64,000 bases of DNA, taken from an uncultured Lachnospiraceae bacterium. Lineage in GTDB: Bacteria > Bacillota > Clostridia > Lachnospirales > Lachnospiraceae. Below are positions 18,310-28,609 of this stretch, in pieces (position 1 is the stretch's first letter; each line of letters opens with the position of its first letter). The notes below the pieces were generated by a model, which saw only the letters and a program-made list of their open reading frames with translations, searched no databases and was not told the DNA's origin. A program made the translations under genes and the position numbers. Where the stretch lies: positions 48,193 to 112,192 of the forward strand of contig CAJUHG010000001.1 of assembly GCA_910586005.1 (NCBI GenBank), given 5' to 3'.

Positions 18310-18420
18310 ATTTCATAGGAAAGACCATGTTACTGTGAAGTATTAAAGTATATCTTTTTCCTATGAAATAAAAATAGGATATGCAGGTTTTTCCCCAACG
18401 CACTTGTCCTTTTTGTGCTT
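18310..18420. repeat. Terminator-linked palindromic repeat, copy D
   Basis: Arms ATTTCATAGGAAAGA (18310-18324) and TTTTTCCTATGAAAT (18355-18369) flank an inner ACCATGTTAC segment, followed by an AAAAATAGGATATGCAGG tail. It starts in the T-run of the gpmI terminator. The inner segment aligns well with copy F at 7089. Confidence 0.6.
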
Positions 18421-18730
18421 CAGGACAATAGCTTGAAGCAGAGATTATACAATTGGCATAATGGGTAGATTTCATACAGAATTAACAGCAAAAAGACGCA
18501 TGGAGTAGTAAAAAACCATGTATCTTTTTGCGTTCAAAAGGAGAATTATCTTTATCTAGTTATTTACAGATATAACATGCAACTAGAAATATCCATTGAC
18601 TTCTTAAAAGAGCCTGTATTATAATAAAGCCGAGCCTATAACTGTTCTCATTGTTTGATTGATGAAAGTAAATTTTTTTAATACTGTTTGGCGCGTAAAT
18701 GCACACAGCGAAAGTAAGAATGGAGGAAAT

Positions 18731-19609
18731 ATGAGTATACAGCAATTTAAACCAGTAAAAGAGGGAAAAGTACGTGAGGTTTATGACAATGGAGACAATC
18801 TTATTATTGTAGCTACAGATAGAATTTCAGCTTTTGATGTTATTTTAAAAAATAAAATAACAAAAAAAGGTGCAATTTTAACGCAGATGTCTAAATTTTG
18901 GTTTGATTTTACAAAAGATATTGTACCAAACCATATGCTTTCTACAGATGTTGCAGATATGCCTGAATTTTTCCAGAATGAAAATTTTGATGGAAATAGC
19001 ATGAAATGTAAGAAATTAAATATGCTTCCAGTGGAATGTATCGTACGTGGTTATATTACAGGAAGTGGATGGGAAAGTTATCAGAAAAATGGAACCGTTT
19101 GTGGCATTCAATTGCCAGAAGGATTGAAAGAATCAGATCAATTACCAGAACCAATTTATACGCCTACTACTAAAGCAGATCTAGGATTACATGATGAACA
19201 TATTACCTTTGAAGAAAGTGTGGAGATTTTAGAAAAACTTCATCCAGGTAGAGGTGCAGAATATGCAGAAAAAATAAAGGAATGTACTATTAAATTATAT
19301 AAAAAATGTGCAGAATATGCATTAAGTAAAGGAATTATTATTGCAGATACAAAATTTGAATTTGGTTTGGATGAGAAAGGCGATGTAGTATTAGGAGATG
19401 AAATGTTGACACCAGATAGTTCTAGATTTTGGCCTTTGGAGGGATATGAATCTGGAAAATCACAGCCTTCTTTTGACAAACAATTTGTTCGGGATTGGTT
19501 AAAACAAAATCCAGATAGTGATTATTTATTACCAGAAGAGGTTGTGACAAAGACAGTTGATAAATATAAAGAAGCATATGAACTTTTAACAGGAGAAAAA
19601 TTTGCATAG
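18731..19609 (+). CDS. purC: Phosphoribosylaminoimidazole-succinocarboxamide synthase
   Basis: A 292-residue SAICAR synthetase. Signatures: KEGKVREVYD (ATP loop), ATDRISAFDVIL, VRGYITGSGW and the DEMLTPDSSRFWP motif near the C-terminus. It joins CAIR and aspartate in purine biosynthesis. The ATG at 18731 follows GGAGG; the frame opens earlier at 18659 with no ribosome site. purF starts 19 bp downstream, so the two are co-transcribed. Confidence 0.95.
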   Translation: MSIQQFKPVKEGKVREVYDNGDNLIIVATDRISAFDVILKNKITKKGAILTQMSKFWFDFTKDIVPNHMLSTDVADMPEFFQNENFDGNSMKCKKLNMLPVECIVRGYITGSGWESYQKNGTVCGIQLPEGLKESDQLPEPIYTPTTKADLGLHDEHITFEESVEILEKLHPGRGAEYAEKIKECTIKLYKKCAEYALSKGIIIADTKFEFGLDEKGDVVLGDEMLTPDSSRFWPLEGYESGKSQPSFDKQFVRDWLKQNPDSDYLLPEEVVTKTVDKYKEAYELLTGEKFA

Positions 19610-19627
19610 GTTTGACTGGAGAATTGT

Positions 19628-21073
19628 ATGAATAGAAATAAAAGGGAAATGCATATAGATTTTGATAAGCCGCATGAAGAATGTGGTGTTTTTGGCATGT
19701 ATGATTTTGATGGAAATGATGTAGCATCTACCATTTATTATGGATTATTTGCCTTGCAACACAGAGGACAAGAAAGTTGTGGAATTGCAGTTAGTGAGAC
19801 AAATGGCCCGAAGGGAAAAGTAACCTCTCATAAGGGAATGGGATTAGTGAATGAAGTATTTACCCAAGAATCTTTAGAGAGAATGAAAGGTGATATTGGG
19901 ATTGGACATGTGCGTTATTCTACGGCAGGCGCTTCCACTCGTGAAAATGCGCAACCACTTGTCTTAAATTATGTAAAGGGAACTTTGGCACTAGCACATA
20001 ATGGAAATCTTATTAATGCAAAGGAGTTGCGGGAGGATTTAGAATATACAGGAGCGATTTTTCAGACTACAATTGATTCAGAAGTGATTGCTTACCATAT
20101 AGCTAGAGAGCGCTTGAAGTCTCATACTGTTGAAGAAGCAGTACGTCGCGCTGCTAGTAAAATAAAAGGAGCTTTTGCACTAGTGGTTATGAGCCCAAGA
20201 AAGTTAGTTGGAGCTCGTGATCCTTTTGGCTTTAAACCTTTATGTATTGGAAAACGTGACAATGCATATATGATAGCTTCTGAGACTTGTGCGCTAGAAA
20301 CAATTGGTGCAGAATTTGTAAGAGATATTTTACCAGGCGAGGTAGTGACAATTACACCAGAAGGTATTAAATCAGATACTAGTCTTTGTCCACCAAAAGA
20401 ACAAGAAGCAAGGTGTATTTTTGAGTATATTTATTTTGCAAGACCTGATAGTCATATAGATGGAGTTAGTGTTTATACCTCTAGAATTAAAGCGGGTCGT
20501 TTTCTTGCTATGGATTCACCAGTAGATGCAGATTTGGTAGTGGGGGTACCAGAATCAGGAAATGCAGCAGCATTAGGGTATTCTATGGAATCAGGAATCC
20601 CTTATGGAACGGCTTTTGTAAAGAATGGTTATGTGGGAAGAACCTTTATTAAACCCAAACAGAGTAATCGAGAATCTAGTGTAAGAGTGAAATTAAATGT
20701 ATTAGCAGAAGCTGTAAAAGGAAAACGCGTGATTATGATTGATGATTCTATCGTACGAGGGACTACCTCTGACCGTATTGTTAGAATGTTACGTGACGCG
20801 GGAGCTACAGAAGTACATGTGAGGATTTCTTCTCCTCCATTTTTATGGCCTTGCTATTTTGGAACAGATATTCCTGAGCGAAAACAGTTAATTGCCTATA
20901 ATCGAACGATTGAAGATATTCGCCAGATTATTGGAGCAGATTCTTTGGGGTATCTTAGTATTGAAAGATTAGAAGAAATGGCAGAGGGATTATCTATTTG
21001 TAAAGGGTGTTTTACTGGAAAGTATCCTATGGAACCACCAGCAGAGGATATTAGAGGAGAATATGAACAATAG
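19628..21073 (+). CDS. purF: Amidophosphoribosyltransferase
   Basis: A 481-residue PurF. The N-terminal glutaminase nucleophile is Cys19 in ECGVFGMY, implying a short cleaved propeptide; the glutamine site is GLFALQHRGQES. The PRPP loop is VIMIDDSIVRGTT at about residue 370. Cysteines in ARCIFEYI, LWPCYFG and ICKGCFTGK fit the [4Fe-4S] cluster of Bacillus-type PurF. It makes phosphoribosylamine, the first purine step. The start at 19628 follows GGAGAA; a later ATG at 19649 would give an 11-residue propeptide but lies only 2 nt after a GGG. Confidence 0.95.
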   Translation: MNRNKREMHIDFDKPHEECGVFGMYDFDGNDVASTIYYGLFALQHRGQESCGIAVSETNGPKGKVTSHKGMGLVNEVFTQESLERMKGDIGIGHVRYSTAGASTRENAQPLVLNYVKGTLALAHNGNLINAKELREDLEYTGAIFQTTIDSEVIAYHIARERLKSHTVEEAVRRAASKIKGAFALVVMSPRKLVGARDPFGFKPLCIGKRDNAYMIASETCALETIGAEFVRDILPGEVVTITPEGIKSDTSLCPPKEQEARCIFEYIYFARPDSHIDGVSVYTSRIKAGRFLAMDSPVDADLVVGVPESGNAAALGYSMESGIPYGTAFVKNGYVGRTFIKPKQSNRESSVRVKLNVLAEAVKGKRVIMIDDSIVRGTTSDRIVRMLRDAGATEVHVRISSPPFLWPCYFGTDIPERKQLIAYNRTIEDIRQIIGADSLGYLSIERLEEMAEGLSICKGCFTGKYPMEPPAEDIRGEYEQ

Positions 21074-21218
21074 GTAGATAGCAAATTAGACGGTTTGCTG
21101 TGTCACATGCAGCCATCTAAGTGGCATAATACCTCATGTATGTGTGAACATATTAAATATTAATAGAAAAGATAATATTATTTATTAAGAAAATAGAATT
21201 AGAAATTAAGATAAGAAA

Positions 21219-21263
21219 GGAGGGCTACTCAACGAAAGTTATATTTTGAGTAGCGGTCATATT
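21219..21263 (+). promoter_or_regulatory. purB ribosome site separated from the start by a hairpin
   Basis: GGAGGG at 21219-21224 is 39 nt from the ATG at 21264. Between them GCTACTCA (21224-21231) pairs perfectly with TGAGTAGC (21247-21254). Folding this stem would bring the ribosome site to about 9 nt from the ATG. It decides between the ATG and an in-frame TTG at 21246 buried in the stem. Confidence 0.5.
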
Positions 21264-22715
21264 ATGTCAACAGACAGATATAACAGTCCTTTGTCTGAGC
21301 GCTATGCAAGTAAAGAGATGCAATATATTTTTTCTCCTGATATGAAATTTTGTACATGGAGAAAATTGTGGATTGCTCTAGCCGAGACGGAGATGGAACT
21401 GGGATTAAGTGAAAATGGGAAACCTGTCATTACACAAGAGCAGATAGATGAATTAAAAAGTCATGTAGAAGATATCAATTATGAAGTGGCAAAAGAACGC
21501 GAAAAATTAGTAAGACATGATGTAATGAGTCATGTATATGCATATGGTCAACAGTGTCCAAAGGCGGCAGGGATTATACACTTAGGTGCAACCTCCTGTT
21601 ATGTAGGTGATAATACAGATATTATTGTTATGAGAGAAGCATTAAAGTTAGTGCGAAAGAAATTAGTAAATGTAATTGCTGAGTTGGCAAAATTTGCAGA
21701 TACTTATAAGGAATTGCCCACTTTGGCATTTACTCATTTTCAACCAGCACAACCTACAACAGTAGGAAAGCGTGCAACTCTTTGGCTACAAGAATTTCTT
21801 ATGGATTTAGAGGATTTAGAGTATGTAATGGGAAGTCTTAAGTTATTGGGCTCCAAGGGTACTACAGGAACACAGGCAAGTTTTCAGGAGTTGTTTGCAG
21901 GAGACCAAGAAACCATTGATAAGATTGACCCTATCATTGCAAGAAAAATGGGTTTTGAAGAATGTTATGCAGTATCTGGACAAACTTATTCTAGAAAAGT
22001 GGATACCAGAGTTGCAAATATTCTTGCAGGAATTGCTGCAAGTGCTCATAAAATGTCAAATGATATTCGTTTGTTGCAACATTTAAAAGAAGTAGAAGAA
22101 CCTTTTGAAAAAAATCAGATTGGTTCTTCTGCTATGGCATATAAGAGAAATCCAATGAGAAGTGAACGAATTGCATCACTTGCCCGTTATGTAATGGTAG
22201 ATGCCTTAAATCCTGCGATTACATCTGCTACGCAATGGTTTGAAAGAACCTTAGATGATTCTGCAAACAAACGTTTATCTATACCAGAAGGTTTTCTTGC
22301 AATAGATGGGATTTTAGATTTATGCTTAAATGTAGTAGATGGACTTGTAGTGTATGAAAAAGTAATTAGAAAACATATGATGGCAGAATTACCTTTTATG
22401 GCAACAGAAAATATTATGATGGATGCAGTAAAAAATGGTGGAAATCGTCAGGAAATGCATGAGAAAATCCGTCAACTTTCTATGGAAGCTGGAAAAAATG
22501 TAAAAGTAGAAGGAAAAGATAATAATTTGTTGGAATTGATTGCAGCAGATCCAGCGTTCAATCTTACTTTAGAAGAGTTAGAACAATCTATGGAACCTTC
22601 TAGATATGTAGGACGCGCCCCTCTTCAAGTAGAAAAATTCTTAGAGCAAATCGTTTCTCCTTTCTTAGAGAAAAATAAAGAGATGTTAGGAATAACAGCA
22701 GAAATTAATGTATAA
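21264..22715 (+). CDS. purB: Adenylosuccinate lyase
   Basis: A 483-residue fumarase/aspartase-superfamily protein. Motifs: RHDVMSHVYAYG and GATSCYVGDNTD in the N-terminal half, THFQPAQPTTVGKR, and the signature loop GSSAMAYKRNPMRSE with the catalytic Ser (about residue 289). Length fits the longer clostridial PurB. It acts twice in purine synthesis, on SAICAR and on adenylosuccinate. It follows purF after 190 bp with no clear terminator between. Confidence 0.95.
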   Translation: MSTDRYNSPLSERYASKEMQYIFSPDMKFCTWRKLWIALAETEMELGLSENGKPVITQEQIDELKSHVEDINYEVAKEREKLVRHDVMSHVYAYGQQCPKAAGIIHLGATSCYVGDNTDIIVMREALKLVRKKLVNVIAELAKFADTYKELPTLAFTHFQPAQPTTVGKRATLWLQEFLMDLEDLEYVMGSLKLLGSKGTTGTQASFQELFAGDQETIDKIDPIIARKMGFEECYAVSGQTYSRKVDTRVANILAGIAASAHKMSNDIRLLQHLKEVEEPFEKNQIGSSAMAYKRNPMRSERIASLARYVMVDALNPAITSATQWFERTLDDSANKRLSIPEGFLAIDGILDLCLNVVDGLVVYEKVIRKHMMAELPFMATENIMMDAVKNGGNRQEMHEKIRQLSMEAGKNVKVEGKDNNLLELIAADPAFNLTLEELEQSMEPSRYVGRAPLQVEKFLEQIVSPFLEKNKEMLGITAEINV

Positions 22716-22791
22716 ATAATATCAGTTGCCCACAATAAAAAAGCAATCATTTCTTAATTATAGGAGTGTATATTACATTTTTTATCAAGCG

Positions 22792-22833
22792 AAAAGGAGT
22801 TATCATTTTTTGTGATAACTCCTTTTACTTTTT
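22792..22833 (+). terminator. Terminator between purB and eno
   Basis: AAAAGGAGTTATCA (22792-22805) pairs perfectly with TGATAACTCCTTTT (22813-22826), followed by ACTTTTT. Confidence 0.88.
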
Positions 22834-22904
22834 ATAGATTACAAACCAATCTATAGTATATTTTTTTGCTTTCTTGTTAATACTGAAAGAAAACAGGGAA
22901 ATAG

Positions 22905-24239
<1,335 letters not shown>

Positions 24240-24306
24240 GTGGGATGTTTTTTGCTTAGGATTTAAACATAATGGAATATTTTTTCATTACTAATATAAA
24301 AGTTTA

Positions 24307-24351
24307 TGTATACCCCTTGGGGCATCTTATGATACCCCCTTTGGGGCATAT
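24307..24351 (+). other. Paired CCCC/GGGG hairpins after eno
   Basis: Two adjacent short hairpins, ACCCCTTGGGGCAT and ACCCCCTTTGGGGCAT, lie in the 260-bp eno-secG gap. A related sequence, GCCCTCTGGGGCATCCTA, occurs at about 51344-51361. Function unknown. Confidence 0.35.
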
Positions 24352-24500
24352 GTGCTTATAGAAATGTTTTATAAGGGATAGAGGTAAGGCAAACTGTTAT
24401 GGCTTGTCAAGCAAAAAGATAAAAACTTCTTGCTAAATATTCTTGAATGTGATACGATAAAAAATATTGGAAATAGAAAATTATAGGAGGTGTGAAGAAA

Positions 24501-24740
24501 TTGGCAGTTTTAAAAATGGTATTAATGGTAATATTTATTATAATCAGTATTGGATTGACAGTAATTGTTTTAATGCAAGAAGGCAAATCCGCAGGACTTG
24601 GGGCAATTAGTGGTGCCGCAGATACATACTGGGGCAAGAATAAAGGGCGTTCTATGGAAGGAATCCTTGTTAAGCTTACTAGAGCGTTGGTGATACTTTT
24701 TCTTGTAATTGCAGCAGTATTAAATATTGGAAGTTTTTAA
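24501..24740 (+). CDS. secG: Preprotein translocase subunit SecG
   Basis: A 79-residue protein with two membrane helices (about residues 5-22 and 58-76) around a short loop containing QEGKSAGLGAISGAADTYWG, the SecG signature. It is the accessory subunit of the SecYEG translocon. I choose the TTG at 24501, 10 nt after AGGAGG; an in-frame GTG at 24492 is only 1 nt from that site. Position between eno and rnr supports the call. Confidence 0.9.
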   Translation: MAVLKMVLMVIFIIISIGLTVIVLMQEGKSAGLGAISGAADTYWGKNKGRSMEGILVKLTRALVILFLVIAAVLNIGSF

Positions 24741-24787
24741 GCGGAGATTTGTATTATTTGCGAATCTATGAAGAGATAAATACAAGA

Positions 24788-24815
24788 GACTGTCGGATTT
24801 CGGCAGTCCTTTTTT
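24788..24815 (+). terminator. Terminator after secG
   Basis: GACTGTCG (24788-24795) pairs with CGGCAGTC (24801-24808), one T-G wobble, followed by six Ts. Confidence 0.8.
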
Positions 24816-24906
24816 CTTCTATAGAAGGAGCTTTATCGTATGAAAGCAAGAAGGTGTTTTCCTATAGAAGAAAAAATAAAATTTGCACTTGTGCAATAGG
24901 AAGATA
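24816..24906. repeat. Terminator-linked palindromic repeat, copy A
   Basis: Arms CTTCTATAGAAGG (24816-24828) and CCTATAGAAGAA (from 24861) flank about 30 bp, then a tail with ATTTGCACTTGTGCAATAGG. It starts within the T-run of the secG terminator. The tail matches copies B and C. Confidence 0.6.
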
Positions 24907-24944
24907 AGAGTTTTGTATGTAAAATTTATAAATAGGAGAGATTG

Positions 24945-27122
24945 ATGGAGAAAAAATTATTAGAAAGTAGAAAAAAAATGATATATGAGCTTATGAGTAG
25001 TGAGTTATATGTGCCCATGAAAATAAAAGAACTTGCTATTTTATTAAATGTAACTAGAGAGGAAAGAGAAGAGCTAGAAGAAGTACTAAAAGAACTTTTA
25101 GCAGAAGGAAAAATTGAGCTTTCCAAACGTGGAAAATATTCCAAGACAGAAAGTAAATTTCTAAGTGGAATTTTTAGTGGAAGTGCAAGAGGATTTGGAT
25201 TTGTCACAATAGAGGGAGAACCAGAGGATATTTATATACCAGAATTTCAAATAAATGGTGCTTTACATGGTGATTTGGTGCAAATTGCGCTATTGACAGA
25301 AAAGCCATTTTCTGGAAAACATAAGGAAGGAACTGTTGTAAAAATTTTGCAAAGAAGTATTACTAGAATTGTAGGAACCTTCCAAAAAAGCAAAAATTTT
25401 GGTTTTGTGATTCCTGATAATGTAAAATTAGGGCAAGATGTATTTATTCCAATAGAACGTTCCAAAGGCGCCGTAGATGGCCATAAAGTTGTTGTAGAAA
25501 TTACAGATTATGGGAATGATACAAGAAAACCAGAAGGAAAAATTGTAGAAATTATTGGACATATAAACGACCCAGGAACAGACATTATGTCTATAATAAA
25601 AGCCTATGATTTTCCAATTGAATTTTCAGAGAAAGTATTAAAACAAGCTCAGACAGTTGCAAAACCTGTAAGTGGTGCAGATATGGCAGGGCGAAAAGAT
25701 ATTAGAACTTGGCAAATGGTAACGATTGATGGAGAGGATGCGAAGGATTTAGATGATGCAATTACTCTGACAAAAGAAGGAGAAAATTATCGTTTGGGTG
25801 TACACATTGCAGATGTGACAAATTATGTACAAGAACATAGTGCACTAGATGTAGAGGCACTGGAGAGAGGAACTAGTGTTTATTTAGTAGATCGTGTTAT
25901 TCCTATGTTGCCACATGTACTATCTAATGGTATTTGTTCTTTAAATGCTGGGGAAGATCGACTTGCTTTAAGTTGTATTATGTTGATAGATGCTAAAGGA
26001 ATGGTAATTGACCATGAAATTGCTGAAACTGTGGTACAGGTAGACCAGCGTATGAGTTATACCAGTGTCAGAAAGATTTTAAAAGATAAAGATGAAATGG
26101 AACGTGAGAAATATAAAGAATTAGTTCCTATGTTTGAATTAATGGAAGAATTAGCAGCAATTTTGCGGGAGAAGCGCAGAAGACGTGGTTCTATTGATTT
26201 TGATTTTCCTGAAACAAAAATTATATTAGATAAACAAGGAAGACCCCTAGAAATCAAACCTTATGAAAGAAATGTAGCAACTAGAATTATTGAAGATTTT
26301 ATGTTGATTGCCAATGAGACTGTGGCACAAGATTTTTTTTGGCAGGAAATTCCATTTGTATATCGCACGCATGATACGCCTGATCCAGAGAAAATACAAA
26401 AGCTTCGTTTATTTATCAATAATTTTGGGTATTCCATCCGAATTAGTCAAGAAGAAATTCATCCCAAAGAACTTCAAAAATTGTTAGAAAAGATAGAAGA
26501 TACCCCAGAAGAAGCATTGATCAGTAGATTAACGCTTCGTTCTATGAAACAAGCAAAATATACAACTGAAAATACAGGCCATTTTGGTCTTGCTACTCAA
26601 TATTATTGTCATTTTACTTCACCTATCCGTCGGTATCCAGACTTGCAAATTCATAGAATTATCAAAGAAACATTGAGAGGAAAAATGACTGAAAAAAAGA
26701 TAGCTCACTATGAAAAAATTTTACCAGAAGTTGCATCTCGTTCTAGTCAAAGAGAGCGGCGTGCAGATGAAGCAGAGCGCGAGACAGACAAATTAAAGAA
26801 AGTAGAATATATGTCAGAGCATATAGGAGAAACGTTTGAGGGTGTAATTTCAAGTATTACTTCTTGGGGAATTTATGTAGAATTGCCTAACACAGTAGAA
26901 GGTATGATACATGTTACCAACTTAGTAGATGATTACTATTACTATGATGAATCAGCTTATGAAATGATATGGGAAGCTACTCAAAAATGTTATAAGCTTG
27001 GGCAAACGTTACAAGTTGTAGTGGCAAATACAGATAAACTCTTGCGCACAATAGATTTTGTTTTACAAGAAAATAAAGAATTATATGGATTAGATATTAC
27101 ATCAGAAGATATTGGACACTAA
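24945..27122 (+). CDS. rnr: Ribonuclease R
   Basis: A 725-residue exoribonuclease. Domain order: N-terminal winged helix (residues 1-70), two cold-shock/OB domains (about 75-225), RNB catalytic domain (about 255-580) with TIDGEDAKDLDDAITL metal-binding aspartates and FGLATQYYCHFTSPIRRYPD, then a C-terminal S1 domain (EGVISSITSWGIYVELPNTV). It degrades structured RNA 3' to 5' and works with SmpB/tmRNA, whose protein gene is next. The ATG at 24945 follows AGGAGAG. Confidence 0.96.
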   Translation: MEKKLLESRKKMIYELMSSELYVPMKIKELAILLNVTREEREELEEVLKELLAEGKIELSKRGKYSKTESKFLSGIFSGSARGFGFVTIEGEPEDIYIPEFQINGALHGDLVQIALLTEKPFSGKHKEGTVVKILQRSITRIVGTFQKSKNFGFVIPDNVKLGQDVFIPIERSKGAVDGHKVVVEITDYGNDTRKPEGKIVEIIGHINDPGTDIMSIIKAYDFPIEFSEKVLKQAQTVAKPVSGADMAGRKDIRTWQMVTIDGEDAKDLDDAITLTKEGENYRLGVHIADVTNYVQEHSALDVEALERGTSVYLVDRVIPMLPHVLSNGICSLNAGEDRLALSCIMLIDAKGMVIDHEIAETVVQVDQRMSYTSVRKILKDKDEMEREKYKELVPMFELMEELAAILREKRRRRGSIDFDFPETKIILDKQGRPLEIKPYERNVATRIIEDFMLIANETVAQDFFWQEIPFVYRTHDTPDPEKIQKLRLFINNFGYSIRISQEEIHPKELQKLLEKIEDTPEEALISRLTLRSMKQAKYTTENTGHFGLATQYYCHFTSPIRRYPDLQIHRIIKETLRGKMTEKKIAHYEKILPEVASRSSQRERRADEAERETDKLKKVEYMSEHIGETFEGVISSITSWGIYVELPNTVEGMIHVTNLVDDYYYYDESAYEMIWEATQKCYKLGQTLQVVVANTDKLLRTIDFVLQENKELYGLDITSEDIGH

Positions 27123-27128
27123 TTTAAC

Positions 27129-27171
27129 TTTGTGGATGTGCTTGTAAGATATCAGAGTACATCCGCAAACA
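27129..27171 (+). other. Hairpin between rnr and smpB
   Basis: TTTGTGGATGT pairs with ACATCCGCAAA around a 19-nt loop. No T-run, so it may be a processing or attenuation structure within the operon. Confidence 0.4.
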
Positions 27172-27236
27172 CAAGCAGTCTCGCAGAGCATAACACTTAT
27201 TGTCTGTGACAATAGAAATTAGAAAGGAAATTATAA

Positions 27237-27701
27237 ATGGGGAAAGATAGTATAAAATTAATTGCTAATAATAAAAAAGCATATCATGATTATTTTATAG
27301 AGGACAAGTATGAGACAGGTATTTGTTTGGTAGGAACAGAGGTAAAATCCTTGCGTATGGGAAAATGTTCTGTAAAAGAATCTTTTATAAGAATTGAAAA
27401 CGGTGAAGTTATTATTTATGGAATGCATATTAGCCCATATGAGAAAGGTAATATTTTTAATAAAGATCCTCTTCGACCTCGTAAGTTGCTTATGCATAAG
27501 TATGAGATTAATAAAATAGCAGGAAAAATAAAAGAAAAAGGATATACGTTGGTTCCTTTGCAAGTTTATTTAAAAGGAAGTTTAGTAAAAGTTGAGATTG
27601 CGTTGGCGCGTGGTAAGAAACTTTATGATAAACGTCAAGATATTGCCAAGAAAGATATAAAAAGAGAATCAGAAAGAGAATTTAAAGTGAGAAACTTATA
27701 A
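27237..27701 (+). CDS. smpB: SsrA-binding protein
   Basis: A 154-residue SmpB of normal length. Motifs: [20 protein letters not shown] at the N-terminus, [17 protein letters not shown], and a basic C-terminal tail ([13 protein letters not shown]). It delivers tmRNA to stalled ribosomes. AGAAAGGAAA precedes the ATG. The ssrA gene often lies directly downstream, but no tmRNA sequence was recognised in the following 430 bases. Confidence 0.96.
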   Translation: MGKDSIKLIANNKKAYHDYFIEDKYETGICLVGTEVKSLRMGKCSVKESFIRIENGEVIIYGMHISPYEKGNIFNKDPLRPRKLLMHKYEINKIAGKIKEKGYTLVPLQVYLKGSLVKVEIALARGKKLYDKRQDIAKKDIKRESEREFKVRNL

Positions 27702-27836
27702 TTTTGAACTTTTTATTACTGAAATCATAAGATTCTTAGGCACAGGTTTCCACAAATAAATTTAAGTATGTTCTTCTAGAAGTTAATAAAATTCAATGAT
27801 AAGAATAGTATATAATATTAGCCAGAAAAAATATTC

Positions 27837-27895
27837 TTGACAATAAAATATTTTTGCATATAATAGTTTTATATAGAACAGTTCTGTATAAAACT
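27837..27895 (+). promoter_or_regulatory. marR-ABC operon promoter with palindromic operator
   Basis: TTGACA (27837-27842) and TATAAT (27859-27864) with a 16-bp spacer. Directly after the -10, 27865-27895 is a 31-bp palindrome centred on A27880 with 15-bp arms and one T-G mismatch (AGTTTTATAtAGAAC and its complement). Its position over the start site suits repression by the MarR protein encoded downstream. Confidence 0.65.
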
Positions 27896-27900
27896 ATTTG

Positions 27901-28037
27901 ATTTATGACAATAGAAAGTTGGCAAAGCGTGCTTTCTATTATTTATGACAATTTATGATAATAGAAAATTTGCGTTGGGTGTTTTTTATTATTTATGATA
28001 ATAGAAAATTCACGTAGCGTGTTTTCTATTATTTATG
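27901..28037. repeat. Array of three 40-bp hairpin units (array 1)
   Basis: Units at 27901-27940, 27951-27990 and 27991-28030, each beginning ATTTATGA and forming AATAGAAA/TTTCTATT or a close variant, with a 10-bp partial unit between the first two and a 7-bp partial at the end. The same 40-bp unit occurs as three copies at 63692-63811 and once at 33670-33709. Confidence 0.75.
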
Positions 28038-28138
28038 TGAAGATAAAGTGACAATGATTGTTGAATTTGCTTATAAGATATTGCTTATAAGATATAAGTC
28101 TTATCAAGCGAGAAGATAAAAAAGGAGTATTAAATTGG

Positions 28139-28609
28139 ATGAAACATAAAGATACACTAGGATTTGTAATAAAAACATTAGATAATTTATTCTTCCGAAA
28201 TATGTTTGCCTATGAAACGAGACAAAAAGGAGTGGATGAAATAACAGTAATGCATGGTTGGATACTTGGCTTTCTATATGAAAATCGGGAGAAAAATATT
28301 TTTCAGAAAGATATTGAAATAGAATTTTCTATTGCCAGATCAACGGTTACTAGTATTGTAAAGCTAATGGAAAAGAAAGGGTATATTCTAAGGGAGTCTG
28401 TAGAAGCTGATGCTAGATTAAAACGGTTGGTATTGACAGAGCGAGGAAAGCAAATTCATGAACAACACATTAGCTATATTGATATGTTAGAAGAACAATG
28501 TAAAAGAAATATTTCACAAGAAGAGATAGAGATATTTCTTAAAATAGCAGGAAAATTAAAGCAAAATTTAGAAGAAGATATTCAAAAAAGGGAGGGACAG
28601 AAGTGGTAA
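28139..28609 (+). CDS. MarR-family transcriptional regulator
   Basis: A 156-residue winged-helix regulator. The DNA-binding region (about residues 55-100) reads FSIARSTVTSIVKLMEKKGY followed by DARLKRLVLTERG, the MarR wing. Helices at both ends give the dimer interface. It overlaps the downstream ABC exporter gene by 7 bp, so it is co-transcribed and likely represses this operon at the palindrome at 27865-27895, responding to an exported compound. Confidence 0.88.
   Translation: MKHKDTLGFVIKTLDNLFFRNMFAYETRQKGVDEITVMHGWILGFLYENREKNIFQKDIEIEFSIARSTVTSIVKLMEKKGYILRESVEADARLKRLVLTERGKQIHEQHISYIDMLEEQCKRNISQEEIEIFLKIAGKLKQNLEEDIQKREGQKW

Larger units (their letters stand above)
18123..18730 (+). 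other. Gene-free region between gpmI and purC
   Basis: No gene in about 600 bases. It contains a terminator (18255-18309), a terminator-linked repeat (18310-18420), and a hairpin GCAAAAAGA/TCTTTTTGC with inner CATGG/CCATG at about 18488-18533. No purine riboswitch consensus was recognised before purC. Confidence 0.5.

Noticed and set aside
18600..18730. Purine riboswitch before purC
   Set aside because: No conserved purine aptamer loops (such as the TATA-loop and kissing-loop bases) were recognised.
27901..28037. Possible CRISPR-like array of 40-bp repeats
   Set aside because: Units are contiguous with no unique spacers, the variable bases are only in the hairpin loop, and no cas gene is in the window.
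27702..28138. tmRNA (ssrA) expected after smpB
   Set aside because: No tRNA-like ends (GGGG start, TCCACCA end) or tag frame were found; the region is an operator and hairpin array.
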